A stretch of DNA of 64,000 nucleotides from Dyella choica (GTDB lineage: Bacteria; Pseudomonadota; Gammaproteobacteria; Xanthomonadales; Rhodanobacteraceae). The stretch spans positions 308,153-372,152 of the forward strand of contig NZ_RYYV01000005.1 of assembly GCF_003977665.1 (NCBI RefSeq). The letters run 5' to 3'. The translations under genes and the position numbers were made by a program. Below the pieces are notes generated by a model. The model ran no database searches and was not told where the DNA came from. It was given only the letters and a program-made list of their open reading frames with translations. Positions within the stretch are counted from its first letter, which is position 1, and every line of letters begins with the position of its first letter. Shown here in pieces: positions 52,272-60,282 of the stretch.

Positions 52272-53117
52272 ATGTCCGAACGGATCTTGATTGCCGGCTG
52301 CGGCGACCTGGGCCAACGCGTGGCGCGCCTGCTGCTGGCGCGGGGCGATGAGGTGTATGCACTGCGCCGCCATCCACCCAACCGGGACGACAGCCTTCGC
52401 TGGCTGGCGGCGGACTTGGCTAGTCCGGAAACGCTTGCCAGCTTGCCCACAGGGATCACGCAGCTGATTTTCGTGCCGGCCCCGGATGCGCGCCAACCGG
52501 ACATTTACCGGGCCGTTTTCCTTTCCGGTCTACGCAATGTGCTCGACGCCCTGGATAACGCATCGTTGCAACGCGTGCTGTTCGTGTCTTCGAGTGCCGT
52601 CTACGGCGAACATGGTGATGAGTGGGTGGACGAAGCTACGCGACCTGCGCCGCCGGGCTTCAATGGACAGGTGCTGCTGGATGCCGAGCGGGCATTGTCG
52701 AAGCATCCGGTGGATTCGATCGTCTTGCGCCTCGCCGGACTCTATGGGCCAGGACGCCTGCAGCTGATAGACCGCTTGCGCGCCGGACGGGTCAATGCAC
52801 CGCGCCAGCAAAAACACTGGGCCAATCGCATCCACGTCGAGGATGCCGCCGCAGCGATCGTGCACCTGCTTGGCTTGCGCGAACACCAATCGCTGTATGT
52901 CGGCGTCGACGATACGCCGCTGCCGCTGGATGTTCTTTACGATGCACTGGCCGCATTGGCGGGTGCGCCGCCTGCGTCCGCCGGGCCGGCGCCTGCAGGC
53001 ATAGGCAGCAAGCGGCTCAGCAACGCGCGGCTGAAGGCCAGCGGTTTTCGTTTACGCTGGCCGGATTCGCGCATTGGGTACGCCGCATTGCTGCAGCACG
53101 CGACTTCGGCCGGCTAG
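52272..53117 (+). CDS. NAD(P)-binding SDR/epimerase-like protein (YeeZ-like)
   Basis: 281 aa. Rossmann motif ILIAGCGDLGQRVARLLLARG (about 5-25), then FVSSSAVYGEHGDEWVDE (Ser and Tyr positions of extended SDRs, although the K of YxxxK is not visible), LRLAGLYGPGR and NRIHVEDAAAAIVHLL. It resembles E. coli YeeZ, a protein without a firm function. The ATG at 52272 follows GAGGT. The promoter must lie within the short gap to aroK. Confidence 0.82.
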   Translation: MSERILIAGCGDLGQRVARLLLARGDEVYALRRHPPNRDDSLRWLAADLASPETLASLPTGITQLIFVPAPDARQPDIYRAVFLSGLRNVLDALDNASLQRVLFVSSSAVYGEHGDEWVDEATRPAPPGFNGQVLLDAERALSKHPVDSIVLRLAGLYGPGRLQLIDRLRAGRVNAPRQQKHWANRIHVEDAAAAIVHLLGLREHQSLYVGVDDTPLPLDVLYDALAALAGAPPASAGPAPAGIGSKRLSNARLKASGFRLRWPDSRIGYAALLQHATSAG

Positions 53118-53123
53118 CTTGCG

Positions 53124-53870
53124 TCAAGACTGCGGGATGCTTGACGCGGGCAAAAGCTTCGCTTGCAGGTGCGTCTCGATGCCTTGCGAGGTGAGTTTCT
53201 CGTCGATGCCGTACTTGATGAGGTCGACATCGCGCCTGATGCTGAGCTTACGCATTGCGCTCATCTTCTGTGTGCTCACTGTCTGCTTGCAGCGCTGCAG
53301 ACGATGCGCGATTTCACTGATGGTGAATCCGGATACGAAAAGCCGTACTACTTCCAGTTCGCGGATGGAAAGATGGCGGCCGCGTGATGACTGCCCGCCT
53401 TGGATGCCGTGCCGCTGCACGATCGCCTCGATGCTGGGCGAGAGATAGCGTTTGCCGGCCAGGGCTGCATACGCCGCCGTGGTGAGATATTCCAGCGGAT
53501 CGGCCTTGCTTATGATGCAATTGACGCCCTGCGCCAACAGCGAGCGAATCACGTCGGCATGGCTCATCATGGTCAAGGCAACCAGGCCGACGTTCGGAAA
53601 CCGTTGCCGCAGCAGCCCGAACAGCATGATGCCATCGCCATGCCTGCCGCCAGGCATGGCGTAGTCGGAGATGACGACGTCGATGGCATGCTTTTCCAGC
53701 GACTCCACCAGTCCCGTGGAACTGATGGCGGAGTCGACGATCTGGAAACTCCGCTGGCCTTGCAGTTCATACAGGAGTCCCGCCAGCGTCAGCGGGTGGT
53801 CGTCAGCGATCACCACGCGGATGGGGCTGCCGTCGGGCAAAGGCCTGTCGTGGGCAAATTTCATGGACAT
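53124..53870 (-). CDS. RcsB-like response regulator (NarL/FixJ type)
   Basis: 248 aa. The receiver domain has VVIADDHPLTLAGL (acidic pair), VVISDYAMPGG (phospho-acceptor Asp), ALTMMSH (Thr) and IISKADP (Lys). The LuxR-type HTH is LSIRELEVVRLFVSGFTISEIAHRLQRCKQTVSTQKMSAMRKLSI (about 178-222), close to RcsB. No sensor kinase or phosphotransfer gene is next to it, so it is an orphan here. The start at 53870 or 53864 is chosen because the upstream frame extends through apparent promoter DNA. Confidence 0.85.
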   Translation of the reverse strand: MSMKFAHDRPLPDGSPIRVVIADDHPLTLAGLLYELQGQRSFQIVDSAISSTGLVESLEKHAIDVVISDYAMPGGRHGDGIMLFGLLRQRFPNVGLVALTMMSHADVIRSLLAQGVNCIISKADPLEYLTTAAYAALAGKRYLSPSIEAIVQRHGIQGGQSSRGRHLSIRELEVVRLFVSGFTISEIAHRLQRCKQTVSTQKMSAMRKLSIRRDVDLIKYGIDEKLTSQGIETHLQAKLLPASSIPQS

Positions 53871-54025
53871 AAGCTGCAGAGCTCTTGAGTGCTTTTCGTT
53901 ACACCGCGTATTGGCCACGGAGACATCGGCGGCGAAGCCAGGTGCGGAGCCGGGCTGCTTCGACCCGGTAGCCGGGCAAGCCGCAGGCCTGGCAGCGCGA
54001 CCTGCGCCAGGAATCGCCAGTCGAA

Positions 54026-54055
54026 AGATTAGGGGGAGAGGAAAAGTTCGGGCAA
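54026..54055 (-). promoter_or_regulatory. Candidate promoter of the RcsB-like gene
   Basis: On the minus strand, TTGCCC, an 18-nt spacer and TAATCT, about 155 bp before the start codon. The implied leader is long. The match is fair, and nothing else in the 253-bp gap is better. Confidence 0.3.
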
Positions 54056-54123
54056 TCGCACTTTTCCGAAAATGCATCGGACGTATACGACCGGCCGGAG
54101 CTTTAGGCTCCCGCGTAACGTTT

Positions 54124-54954
54124 TCAACTGTGGCTGAGTCCCATCACGTGATGATGGGTGTCGTATTCCACGCAGGTGTCGGCCAGTACGGGCAATGTGG
54201 CCAGGGCATGCCTGCTGAGGCGCTCGAAATGGGCGAGAAACCGCCGCATGGCCACAGCGTCCATCGCCAGAGGGGCTCCGCGCGCCAGCAGTCCTTGCTC
54301 GGTTTCGCTGCGCCACTCGCGTATCACATCCCAGTTCGGTGCCTGCAGCACGACCAGCGCATCAAGCTTGCGCCATAGTGGCTGGTACGCGCGCAGCTGT
54401 TTGTTGACCCAGTGGCGCCAGCGACCATCCGGGTCTTCCAGGCGTTCCAGCTCGTTCACCGGGTCTTCCAGCGCGCTTTCCAGTTGCGGCCTGAGGCCGA
54501 GCGCCCAGCCTTCCATCACCACCAGGCGCGGCGGCCGGATCACGCGCGGCCAGCGCGAGGGCGGCATGCGGGTGTCACGGCCCTTGTCGAAGCGAGGCCA
54601 GCTCACCGGAAACTTTTCGGTGGCATTCGGCAGGGCGGCTAGCACGGACAGCAGCAGCTCGATTTCGTGCGTCCCAGGTACGCCCCGCGTCTTCAACAGC
54701 GGATGCACTTGATGGGCGAGCGTTTCGCGTTCGCTGCGCGAATAGTAGAAATCGTCCAGCGCGAGCACTTCCGTAGGCCAGCCGCGATGCTCGGCCTGGG
54801 TCTTGATCACCCGGGCGAGGCTGCTCTTGCCACTGCCCTGCAGGCCGGACAGGCCAAGCACATACGGCCGCTGCATCCGCGCGATGCGGCCGGCGTAATG
54901 ATCCAGCAAGTGGCCGGCTAGGGCCTCGGTCTGCGTGCTAGCATCATCCTTCAT
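54124..54954 (-). CDS. D-glycerate 3-kinase-like P-loop kinase
   Basis: 276 aa. Walker A is GLQGSGKSSLAR (about 37-48), with ALDDFYYSR and EGWALGLRP (base and Walker B-like segments), WPRFDKGRDTRMP and the C-terminal WVNKQLRAYQPLW. This corresponds to plant-type GLYK and E. coli YggC-like proteins of the phosphoribulokinase/uridine-kinase superfamily. Glycerate phosphorylation is the best-supported role for full-length members. It is divergent from pdxH, with 9 bp between the starts. Confidence 0.82.
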   Translation of the reverse strand: MKDDASTQTEALAGHLLDHYAGRIARMQRPYVLGLSGLQGSGKSSLARVIKTQAEHRGWPTEVLALDDFYYSRSERETLAHQVHPLLKTRGVPGTHEIELLLSVLAALPNATEKFPVSWPRFDKGRDTRMPPSRWPRVIRPPRLVVMEGWALGLRPQLESALEDPVNELERLEDPDGRWRHWVNKQLRAYQPLWRKLDALVVLQAPNWDVIREWRSETEQGLLARGAPLAMDAVAMRRFLAHFERLSRHALATLPVLADTCVEYDTHHHVMGLSHS

Positions 54955-54963
54955 CGCGTAATC

Positions 54964-55581
54964 ATGACGTGCGCTGGCTACGATTCAATACCTATGCTGA
55001 AATCCGAAATCCTTGACACCTTCAACACCCTGCTGGACCAGGCGGTGGCCAGTGGCGATCCTGAACCCACTGCCATGAACCTGTCCAGCGTCGATGCCGG
55101 CGGCCGCGTCAGTTCGCGCATCGTACTGCTGAAAGGAGCGGACCAGCGCGGGTTCCGCTTCTTCACCAATTATGAAAGTGACAAGGGCGTGCAGATGGAT
55201 GCTCATGCTCAGGTGGCCCTTTGCTTTCACTGGAAGCGCCTGCGCGAGGGCGTGCAGGTGCGGGTCGAAGGCGTGGTGCGCAAGCTTACGGCGGAAGAAT
55301 CCGACGCTTATTTTGCGAGCCGGCCGCGTGGCAGCCAGATCGGTGCATGGGCTTCGCTGCAATCGCAGACCCTGGCCGCGCGTGAGATGTTTGAACATCG
55401 CGTGGCGCATTATGAGCAGCAGTTCGCTGGCCGCGAGGTGCCGCGTCCGCCGCACTGGGGCGGCTATCTGGTGGAGCCGGACATGATCGAGTTCTGGTAC
55501 GGCGCCGACTTCCGCCTGCACGAACGCGTGCGCTGGGACCGCCACGGCCAGACCTGGACCCACCGGCTGCTCTATCCATGA
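54964..55581 (+). CDS. pdxH: Pyridoxamine 5'-phosphate oxidase
   Basis: 205 aa (195 if Met11 is the start). An FMN enzyme that oxidises PNP/PMP to PLP. Seen: the FMN-binding SSRIVLLKGADQRGFRFFTNYESDKG, SRPRGSQIGAWASLQSQ and the C-terminal signature EFWYGADFRLHERVRW, ending RLLYP. The FMN split-barrel is complete. Neither start has an obvious ribosome site. It leads a plus-strand group with yjbQ (13 bp later) and the BtuF-like gene. Confidence 0.92.
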   Translation: MTCAGYDSIPMLKSEILDTFNTLLDQAVASGDPEPTAMNLSSVDAGGRVSSRIVLLKGADQRGFRFFTNYESDKGVQMDAHAQVALCFHWKRLREGVQVRVEGVVRKLTAEESDAYFASRPRGSQIGAWASLQSQTLAAREMFEHRVAHYEQQFAGREVPRPPHWGGYLVEPDMIEFWYGADFRLHERVRWDRHGQTWTHRLLYP

Positions 55582-55594
55582 TGAGGACCGTGCC

Positions 55595-56035
55595 ATGAGC
55601 CGAGCCACACCCGCGGAACATGTTGCGCAGAACGGTTTCACGGTACATACGCGCGGCCGCGGCTTCAGCGAAATCACTGACAAGGTAGCTGAACTGGTGG
55701 CAGCCAGCGGTGTGCACACCGGTATCGTCAACGTTTTCACTACCCATACCAGCTGTTCGCTGTTGATCAGCGAAAACGCCGACCCGTCGGTGCGCGCCGA
55801 TCTGGAGCGATGGTTTACCCGCGCGGTGCCGGATGGTGACGCGATCTTCCAGCATGACGCCGAAGGCCCCGACGACATGCCTTCCCACGTACGGGCTATC
55901 CTGACCGGCGTGAGCCTGACGGTTCCCGTGCATGGCGGCAAGCCGCAGCTCGGCACCTGGCAGGGAATCTACCTGTGGGAACACCGGCTGGATCCGCACC
56001 AGCGCAAGGTGACGGTGACCGTGTTCGGGCATTGA
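55595..56035 (+). CDS. YjbQ/UPF0047-family protein
   Basis: 146 aa. Family hallmarks: TTHTSCSLLISENADP, DAEGPDDMPSH, GKPQLGTWQGIYLWEHR and a final VTVTVFG strand. The conserved His and acidic residues form a metal-like site. Members have been reported to have weak thiamine-phosphate synthase activity, but the physiological role is unsettled. GAGGA lies upstream of the ATG. It is 13 bp after pdxH and 3 bp before the next gene. Confidence 0.88.
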   Translation: MSRATPAEHVAQNGFTVHTRGRGFSEITDKVAELVAASGVHTGIVNVFTTHTSCSLLISENADPSVRADLERWFTRAVPDGDAIFQHDAEGPDDMPSHVRAILTGVSLTVPVHGGKPQLGTWQGIYLWEHRLDPHQRKVTVTVFGH

Positions 56036-56038
56036 CGC

Positions 56039-56848
56039 ATGACTGAAAACGACTCCTTTCCCCATCGTATCGTCTGCCTTACCGAAGAACCTACCGAAGT
56101 GCTGTACGCGCTGGGTGAGGAGCATCGTATCGTCGGCATTTCCGGTTTCACGGTGCGCCCGCCGCGCGCGCGCAAGGAGAAGCCGAAGGTATCGGCCTTC
56201 ACCAGTGCAAAGCTGGAGGAAATCCTCGCCTTGCAACCCGACCTGGTGATCGGCTTCTCCGACATCCAGGCGGATATCGCGCGCGACCTGATTCGCGCAG
56301 GCGTCGAAGTCTGGATCAGCAATCACCGCAGCGTCGAGGGCATTCTCGCTTACATCCGTCGGCTCGGCGCCATGGTGGGCGCCAGTGAAAAAGCCGAAGG
56401 CTACGCACAACGCGCCAGAACGCATCTTGCCGAAGTGCGCGCTGCGGCAGCGGCGTGGCCGCGGCGGCCGAAGGTCTACTTCGAGGAATGGGACGAGCCG
56501 ATCATCACCGGTATCCGCTGGGTGGCCGAGCTGATCGGGATTGCCGGCGGCGAAGACCTGTTTCCCGAACTCGCGCGCGAGTCACTGGCGAAAAACCGCA
56601 TTCTGGCCGATGGCGGCGAAGTGGTGCGCCGGGCGCCGGACATCATTCTCGGTTCATGGTGCGGCAAGCGCTTTCGTCCCGAGCGGGTGGTGCAACGCCC
56701 CGGCTGGGAGACGATTCCTGCCGTACGCCATGGCGACCTGCACGAGATCAAATCGCCGATCATTCTGCAGCCCGGACCGGCGGCGTTATTCGATGGGCTG
56801 GATGCGATGCACGCGGTGTTTGCTCAATGGGCGGCGCGTCACACGTAG
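56039..56848 (+). CDS. BtuF-like periplasmic-binding-fold protein without a signal peptide
   Basis: 269 aa. Matches the ABC-type cobalamin/iron-siderophore binding fold: RIVCLTEEPTEVLYALGEEHRIVGISGF, LEEILALQPDLVIGFSDIQADIARDLI, YIRRLGAMVGASEKAE, VYFEEWDEPIITGIRWVAELIGIAGGEDLF and ILQPGPAALFDGLDAM. The N-terminus (MTENDSFPHRIV) is not a signal peptide, so the protein is expected in the cytoplasm unless the start is wrong; no permease or ATPase gene is near. Its stop codon TAG belongs to a GTAG repeat head. Confidence 0.82.
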   Translation: MTENDSFPHRIVCLTEEPTEVLYALGEEHRIVGISGFTVRPPRARKEKPKVSAFTSAKLEEILALQPDLVIGFSDIQADIARDLIRAGVEVWISNHRSVEGILAYIRRLGAMVGASEKAEGYAQRARTHLAEVRAAAAAWPRRPKVYFEEWDEPIITGIRWVAELIGIAGGEDLFPELARESLAKNRILADGGEVVRRAPDIILGSWCGKRFRPERVVQRPGWETIPAVRHGDLHEIKSPIILQPGPAALFDGLDAMHAVFAQWAARHT

Positions 56849-56919
56849 GCATACGTTGAGAAACCCCGCATTGCCAAGCATGCACGCTGCGCGATGCTGG
56901 GATTGCCATCCCAGCCTAC
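56845..56919. repeat. Inverted pair of GTAG palindromes
   Basis: A diverged unit begins GTAGGCATACG at 56845 and donates the stop of the BtuF-like gene. A good inverted unit at 56893-56919 starts GATGCTGGGATTGCCATCCC and ends CCTAC. It lies between convergent genes. Confidence 0.7.
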
Positions 56920-56922
56920 GAG

Positions 56923-57465
56923 CTAACGGCGATGGGGGAGGCACGGCGCCGCAATGCGTTTCAGCTCGCCGCTCTCAGCCGCATCCGCCACAAACTTCGC
57001 GGTCAACGGCGGCGTCTGCATGTTATTGCTGTTCTGCGCCCAGGTGATGGTCACGCCCGGCTTGCCGAGCGCCGCAACGAAATCAGTCACTGCATTGCGT
57101 TTTCCCAATGAGCTGGCCATGCCGAACACGAACATGTCCGGATCATCGCCGCTGGTCCAGCCCCCAACCGCAACCGGCGCAAAGGATTGCTGGCCCACCT
57201 GCAACGTTGCACTGGGTAGTTGTGACGCCGGAGCATCCGGACCTTCAAAGGCATCGAAAGGGAAGCCGGGCGCCGTATCGCGAATCACCCCCAGCTGCAG
57301 CGACAAGGCACCACCGGTGCCGGTGGTACAGGCCAGCGTGAACAAGGCAGGATGTTCGCCGCTTTGCGTAGTGACCGTGCCGTGCAAGACAATCTGCGGT
57401 GGCGCTGCGATCAGCCTGCTCGAGACAAGTCCGAGGGCAAGCAACAGCGAATAGTGCCTGAGCAT
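56923..57465 (-). CDS. Secreted protein of unknown function
   Basis: 180 aa. Signal peptide MLRHYSLLLALGLVSSRLIA with cleavage before APPQ. The mature part is beta-rich and contains only two Cys (ACTTG and APCLPH). No known motif was recognised. It lies 6 bp after yggT and is the last gene of the proC-yggT unit. Confidence 0.7.
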   Translation of the reverse strand: MLRHYSLLLALGLVSSRLIAAPPQIVLHGTVTTQSGEHPALFTLACTTGTGGALSLQLGVIRDTAPGFPFDAFEGPDAPASQLPSATLQVGQQSFAPVAVGGWTSGDDPDMFVFGMASSLGKRNAVTDFVAALGKPGVTITWAQNSNNMQTPPLTAKFVADAAESGELKRIAAPCLPHRR

Positions 57466-57471
57466 ACGGGC

Positions 57472-58041
57472 CTACCTCGCCAGGCTCACGCCGAAATCGA
57501 ACAACGGTGCAGTAATCAGCCGTTGCGCCAGTAGCAGGAGGATCATCACCAGCATGGGTGAGAAATCAAGGCTGCCTGCCACCAGCTTGCCGCGCAGCGG
57601 ACGCAACAGCGGCTCCACGATGACGCTGGCCAGGCGGATCATCGGATGATACGGGTCGGGTGCGAACATGCTGAGCAGCGACCAGCCGAACAGCACGACG
57701 ATGTAGAACACCAGCACGAAGCTGAGTAGGTCGGCTAGAGAAATCACCAGCAAGCCGGCCAGCGCTGGAACGAAGCCCCCCAATACGAAAAGCAGCAGCC
57801 GCTCCAGTACGAACGTGAGCCACAGAATCAGCAGAGCGGCCAGGTTGATGCGCCGCCAGTTCGGCAGCACGCGGCGGATCGGCGCGAGGATGAGATTGGT
57901 GTAGCGGTAGACGAACTGGCTGAGGGGATTATGGAAATCGGCTCGGTTGGCCTCCGCCAGCATTCGGACCAGGAACAGTGTGGCGATCGCACCAAACGCC
58001 AGCTGGACCAGCAGGGATAGAGCGTCAAAGAAGTATGACAT
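57472..58041 (-). CDS. YggT-family membrane protein
   Basis: 189 aa. Two YGGT repeats with about four to five TM helices: NPLSQFVYRYTNLILAPIRRVLPNW in the first, and DPYHPMIRLASVIVEPLLRPLRGKL in the second, each ending in the typical PxRRxLP / PLLRPLR loop. It follows proC by 3 bp, the usual order. The family is linked to membrane integrity and osmotic tolerance, but the mechanism is unknown. Confidence 0.9.
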   Translation of the reverse strand: MSYFFDALSLLVQLAFGAIATLFLVRMLAEANRADFHNPLSQFVYRYTNLILAPIRRVLPNWRRINLAALLILWLTFVLERLLLFVLGGFVPALAGLLVISLADLLSFVLVFYIVVLFGWSLLSMFAPDPYHPMIRLASVIVEPLLRPLRGKLVAGSLDFSPMLVMILLLLAQRLITAPLFDFGVSLAR

Positions 58042-58044
58042 CGA

Positions 58045-58866
58045 TCATTCCTTGTCCAGGGCGGCGGCAAGTTCCGCGCCGCGCCGGGTAGCCGCGGCCA
58101 CCGCGCGGGTGACGATGCGCGGGAGCTGGTCGGCGCTGAAGCTTTCCAGTGCCGCTTGGGTGGTGCCGTTGGGTGAGGTGACGCGCTGGCGTAGGGTGGC
58201 CGGTGCTTCGTTGCTCTCCACCAACATGCGACCGGCGCCGAGGCAGGTCTGAACAGCGAGCATGCGGGCGGTTTCCCGTGGCATGCCCTGCGCTACGGCG
58301 GCTTCCTCCAGCGCCTCGACGAAGGCAAAGAAATAGGCGGGACCGGAGCCGGAAAGGGCCGTGACGGTGTCCATCAGTGTTTCGTCGTCGATCCAGCGCG
58401 TGATGCCCACGGCGTCCAGGATGTGCTGTGCCTGCTCGCGTTGCTGCGGCGTGACGCGCAGGTTGGCGCACAGGCCCGTGGCACCGGCGCCGATCAGGGC
58501 CGGCGTATTGGGCATGCAACGCACGATCGGCAGCAGGTTGCCGAACCAGCGTTCCAATTGGTCGATGCGTACGCCGGCAGCAATCGAGATCAGCAGCGGG
58601 CGGTTGCGTTGCAGGGTATCGCGTAGTTCGTGGTGGATGGCGGGCATCACCTGGGGCTTCACCGCCAGCACCAGTACGCCGGCGTCGGCGGCGGCCAGTC
58701 GGTTGTCGTCGAAGGTGGTCACGCCGAAGTCGCGGCCCAGGCTTTCACGCGCCTGCGCCATGGGCTCGGCCACCCGCAGCTTGGTGGCCGGCACGCCGGT
58801 CTTGAGCAGGCCGCCGATCAGGCTCCGCGCCATGTTGCCGCCACCGATGAATGCGATATGGGTCAT
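58045..58866 (-). CDS. proC: Pyrroline-5-carboxylate reductase
   Basis: 273 aa. The last step of proline synthesis. N-terminal dinucleotide motif IAFIGGGNMARSLIGGL, VLAVKPQVM, RCMPNTPALIGAGATG and the C-terminal signature TALSGSGPAYFFAFVEALEEAAVAQGM; length is normal. It heads the unit proC-yggT-unknown. In many gammaproteobacteria yggS (a PLP-binding protein) lies between pilT and proC; no such gene is present here. Confidence 0.94.
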   Translation of the reverse strand: MTHIAFIGGGNMARSLIGGLLKTGVPATKLRVAEPMAQARESLGRDFGVTTFDDNRLAAADAGVLVLAVKPQVMPAIHHELRDTLQRNRPLLISIAAGVRIDQLERWFGNLLPIVRCMPNTPALIGAGATGLCANLRVTPQQREQAQHILDAVGITRWIDDETLMDTVTALSGSGPAYFFAFVEALEEAAVAQGMPRETARMLAVQTCLGAGRMLVESNEAPATLRQRVTSPNGTTQAALESFSADQLPRIVTRAVAAATRRGAELAAALDKE

Positions 58867-59216
58867 TGTTATGGGTCATTCCGGAGTCTTGCAGGGGCTA
58901 TACCTTACTGGACGCCAGGGACCGGAGAACAGGGAACGGGGAACGTGAAGATCGGGTGGGTGACCGGGCATCGCTTTTTACCACCTGGCGGGCAAAGTCC
59001 CCGTTCCCGGCTATTTTCTGTGCTTAGGCCCGCAATTAAATGATCCCAAGACTGGCTGCCCGCCCTGCGCCGCGAGTAGTATCGGCATCGCTGCAAGGAT
59101 CGGGGGAATGGCGGGCAGGCATGCCCCGCCAGCGCATCTATCCGGATGACCTACCGTTGTCCTGCTGCGGCTTGCGTTTTGTTACAAGACGATCGGTTCT
59201 GAGGGGACAACATCCA
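58867..59216. other. 350-bp gap between divergent proC and pilT, with a dispersed repeat
   Basis: It contains the third copy of the G-rich/C-rich repeat at 58918-59018 (left GGAGAACAGGGAACGGGGAA, right GTCCCCGTTCCCGG). The remainder carries the proC and pilT promoters. No gene is seen. Confidence 0.55.
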
Positions 59217-60254
59217 ATGGATATCGCCGAACTGCTTGCCTTCTCGGTAAAGAACAAGGCTTCCGACTTGCACTTGTCGGCGGGCCTGCCGCCGATGATC
59301 CGCGTCGATGGCGACGTACGTCGCATCAATATTCCCGCCCTGGACCACAAGCAGGTGCACGCGCTGATCTACGACATCATGTCGGACAAGCAGCGCCGCG
59401 ACTACGAAGAATTCTTCGAGACCGACTTTTCGTTCGAGATTCCCGGGCTGGCGCGCTTCCGCGTCAATGCGTTCAACCAGAACCGCGGCGCAGGTTCGGT
59501 GTTCCGTACCATTCCTTCCGAAGTGCTCACCCTGGACGACCTGGGCGCACCCAAGGTGTTCCGTGAGCTGATCGAGCAGCCGCAGGGCCTGATCCTGGTC
59601 ACTGGGCCAACCGGCTCGGGCAAGTCGACCACGCTGGCGGCGATGGTCGACCACATCAACAAGAACGAATACGGCCATATCCTCACCGTCGAGGATCCGA
59701 TCGAATTCGTGCACACCTCGCAGAAGTGCCTGGTCAACCAGCGCGAGGTGCATCGCGATACGCACGGCTTCAATGAAGCGCTGCGCTCAGCGCTGCGTGA
59801 AGACCCGGACTACATCCTGGTGGGCGAATTGCGCGACCTGGAAACCATCCGCCTGGCGCTCACCGCCGCGGAAACCGGCCACTTGGTGTTCGGCACGCTG
59901 CACACCAGCTCTGCCGCCAAAACCATCGACCGCATCATCGACGTGTTCCCGGCCGGCGAGAAGCCGATGGTGCGCTCGATGCTGTCCGAGTCGCTGCGGG
60001 CGGTGATTTCGCAAACCCTGCTCAAAAAGGTGGGCGGAGGCCGTATCGCCGCGCACGAGATCATGGTGGGCATACCCGCCATCCGCAACCTGATCCGTGA
60101 AGACAAAGTGGCGCAAATGTATTCATCCATCCAGACCGGCCAGCAGTACGGCATGCAGACCCTGGACCAGATCCTGATCGACCTGGTGAAGCGTGGCCTG
60201 GTCACGCGCCAGCAGGCGATCGGGTATGCGAAGAACAAGGAAGTGTTCAAGTGA
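59217..60254 (+). CDS. pilT: Type IV pilus retraction ATPase PilT
   Basis: 345 aa. N-terminal domain ASDLHLSAGLPPMIRVDG. Walker A is GPTGSGKSTTLA (about 131-142); Asp and His boxes are ILTVEDPIEFVH and FGTLHTSSAAKTIDRIID; Walker B lies in ILVGELRDLETIRLALTAAETGHL. The AIRNLIRE motif needed for retraction is present (GIPAIRNLIRED). The ATG at 59217 with GAGGGG upstream is used, not the 59-codon upstream extension. First gene of pilT-pilU. Confidence 0.95.
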   Translation: MDIAELLAFSVKNKASDLHLSAGLPPMIRVDGDVRRINIPALDHKQVHALIYDIMSDKQRRDYEEFFETDFSFEIPGLARFRVNAFNQNRGAGSVFRTIPSEVLTLDDLGAPKVFRELIEQPQGLILVTGPTGSGKSTTLAAMVDHINKNEYGHILTVEDPIEFVHTSQKCLVNQREVHRDTHGFNEALRSALREDPDYILVGELRDLETIRLALTAAETGHLVFGTLHTSSAAKTIDRIIDVFPAGEKPMVRSMLSESLRAVISQTLLKKVGGGRIAAHEIMVGIPAIRNLIREDKVAQMYSSIQTGQQYGMQTLDQILIDLVKRGLVTRQQAIGYAKNKEVFK

Positions 60255-60282
60255 TTAGGGCACGCCCTAACGGGAGCACGCC

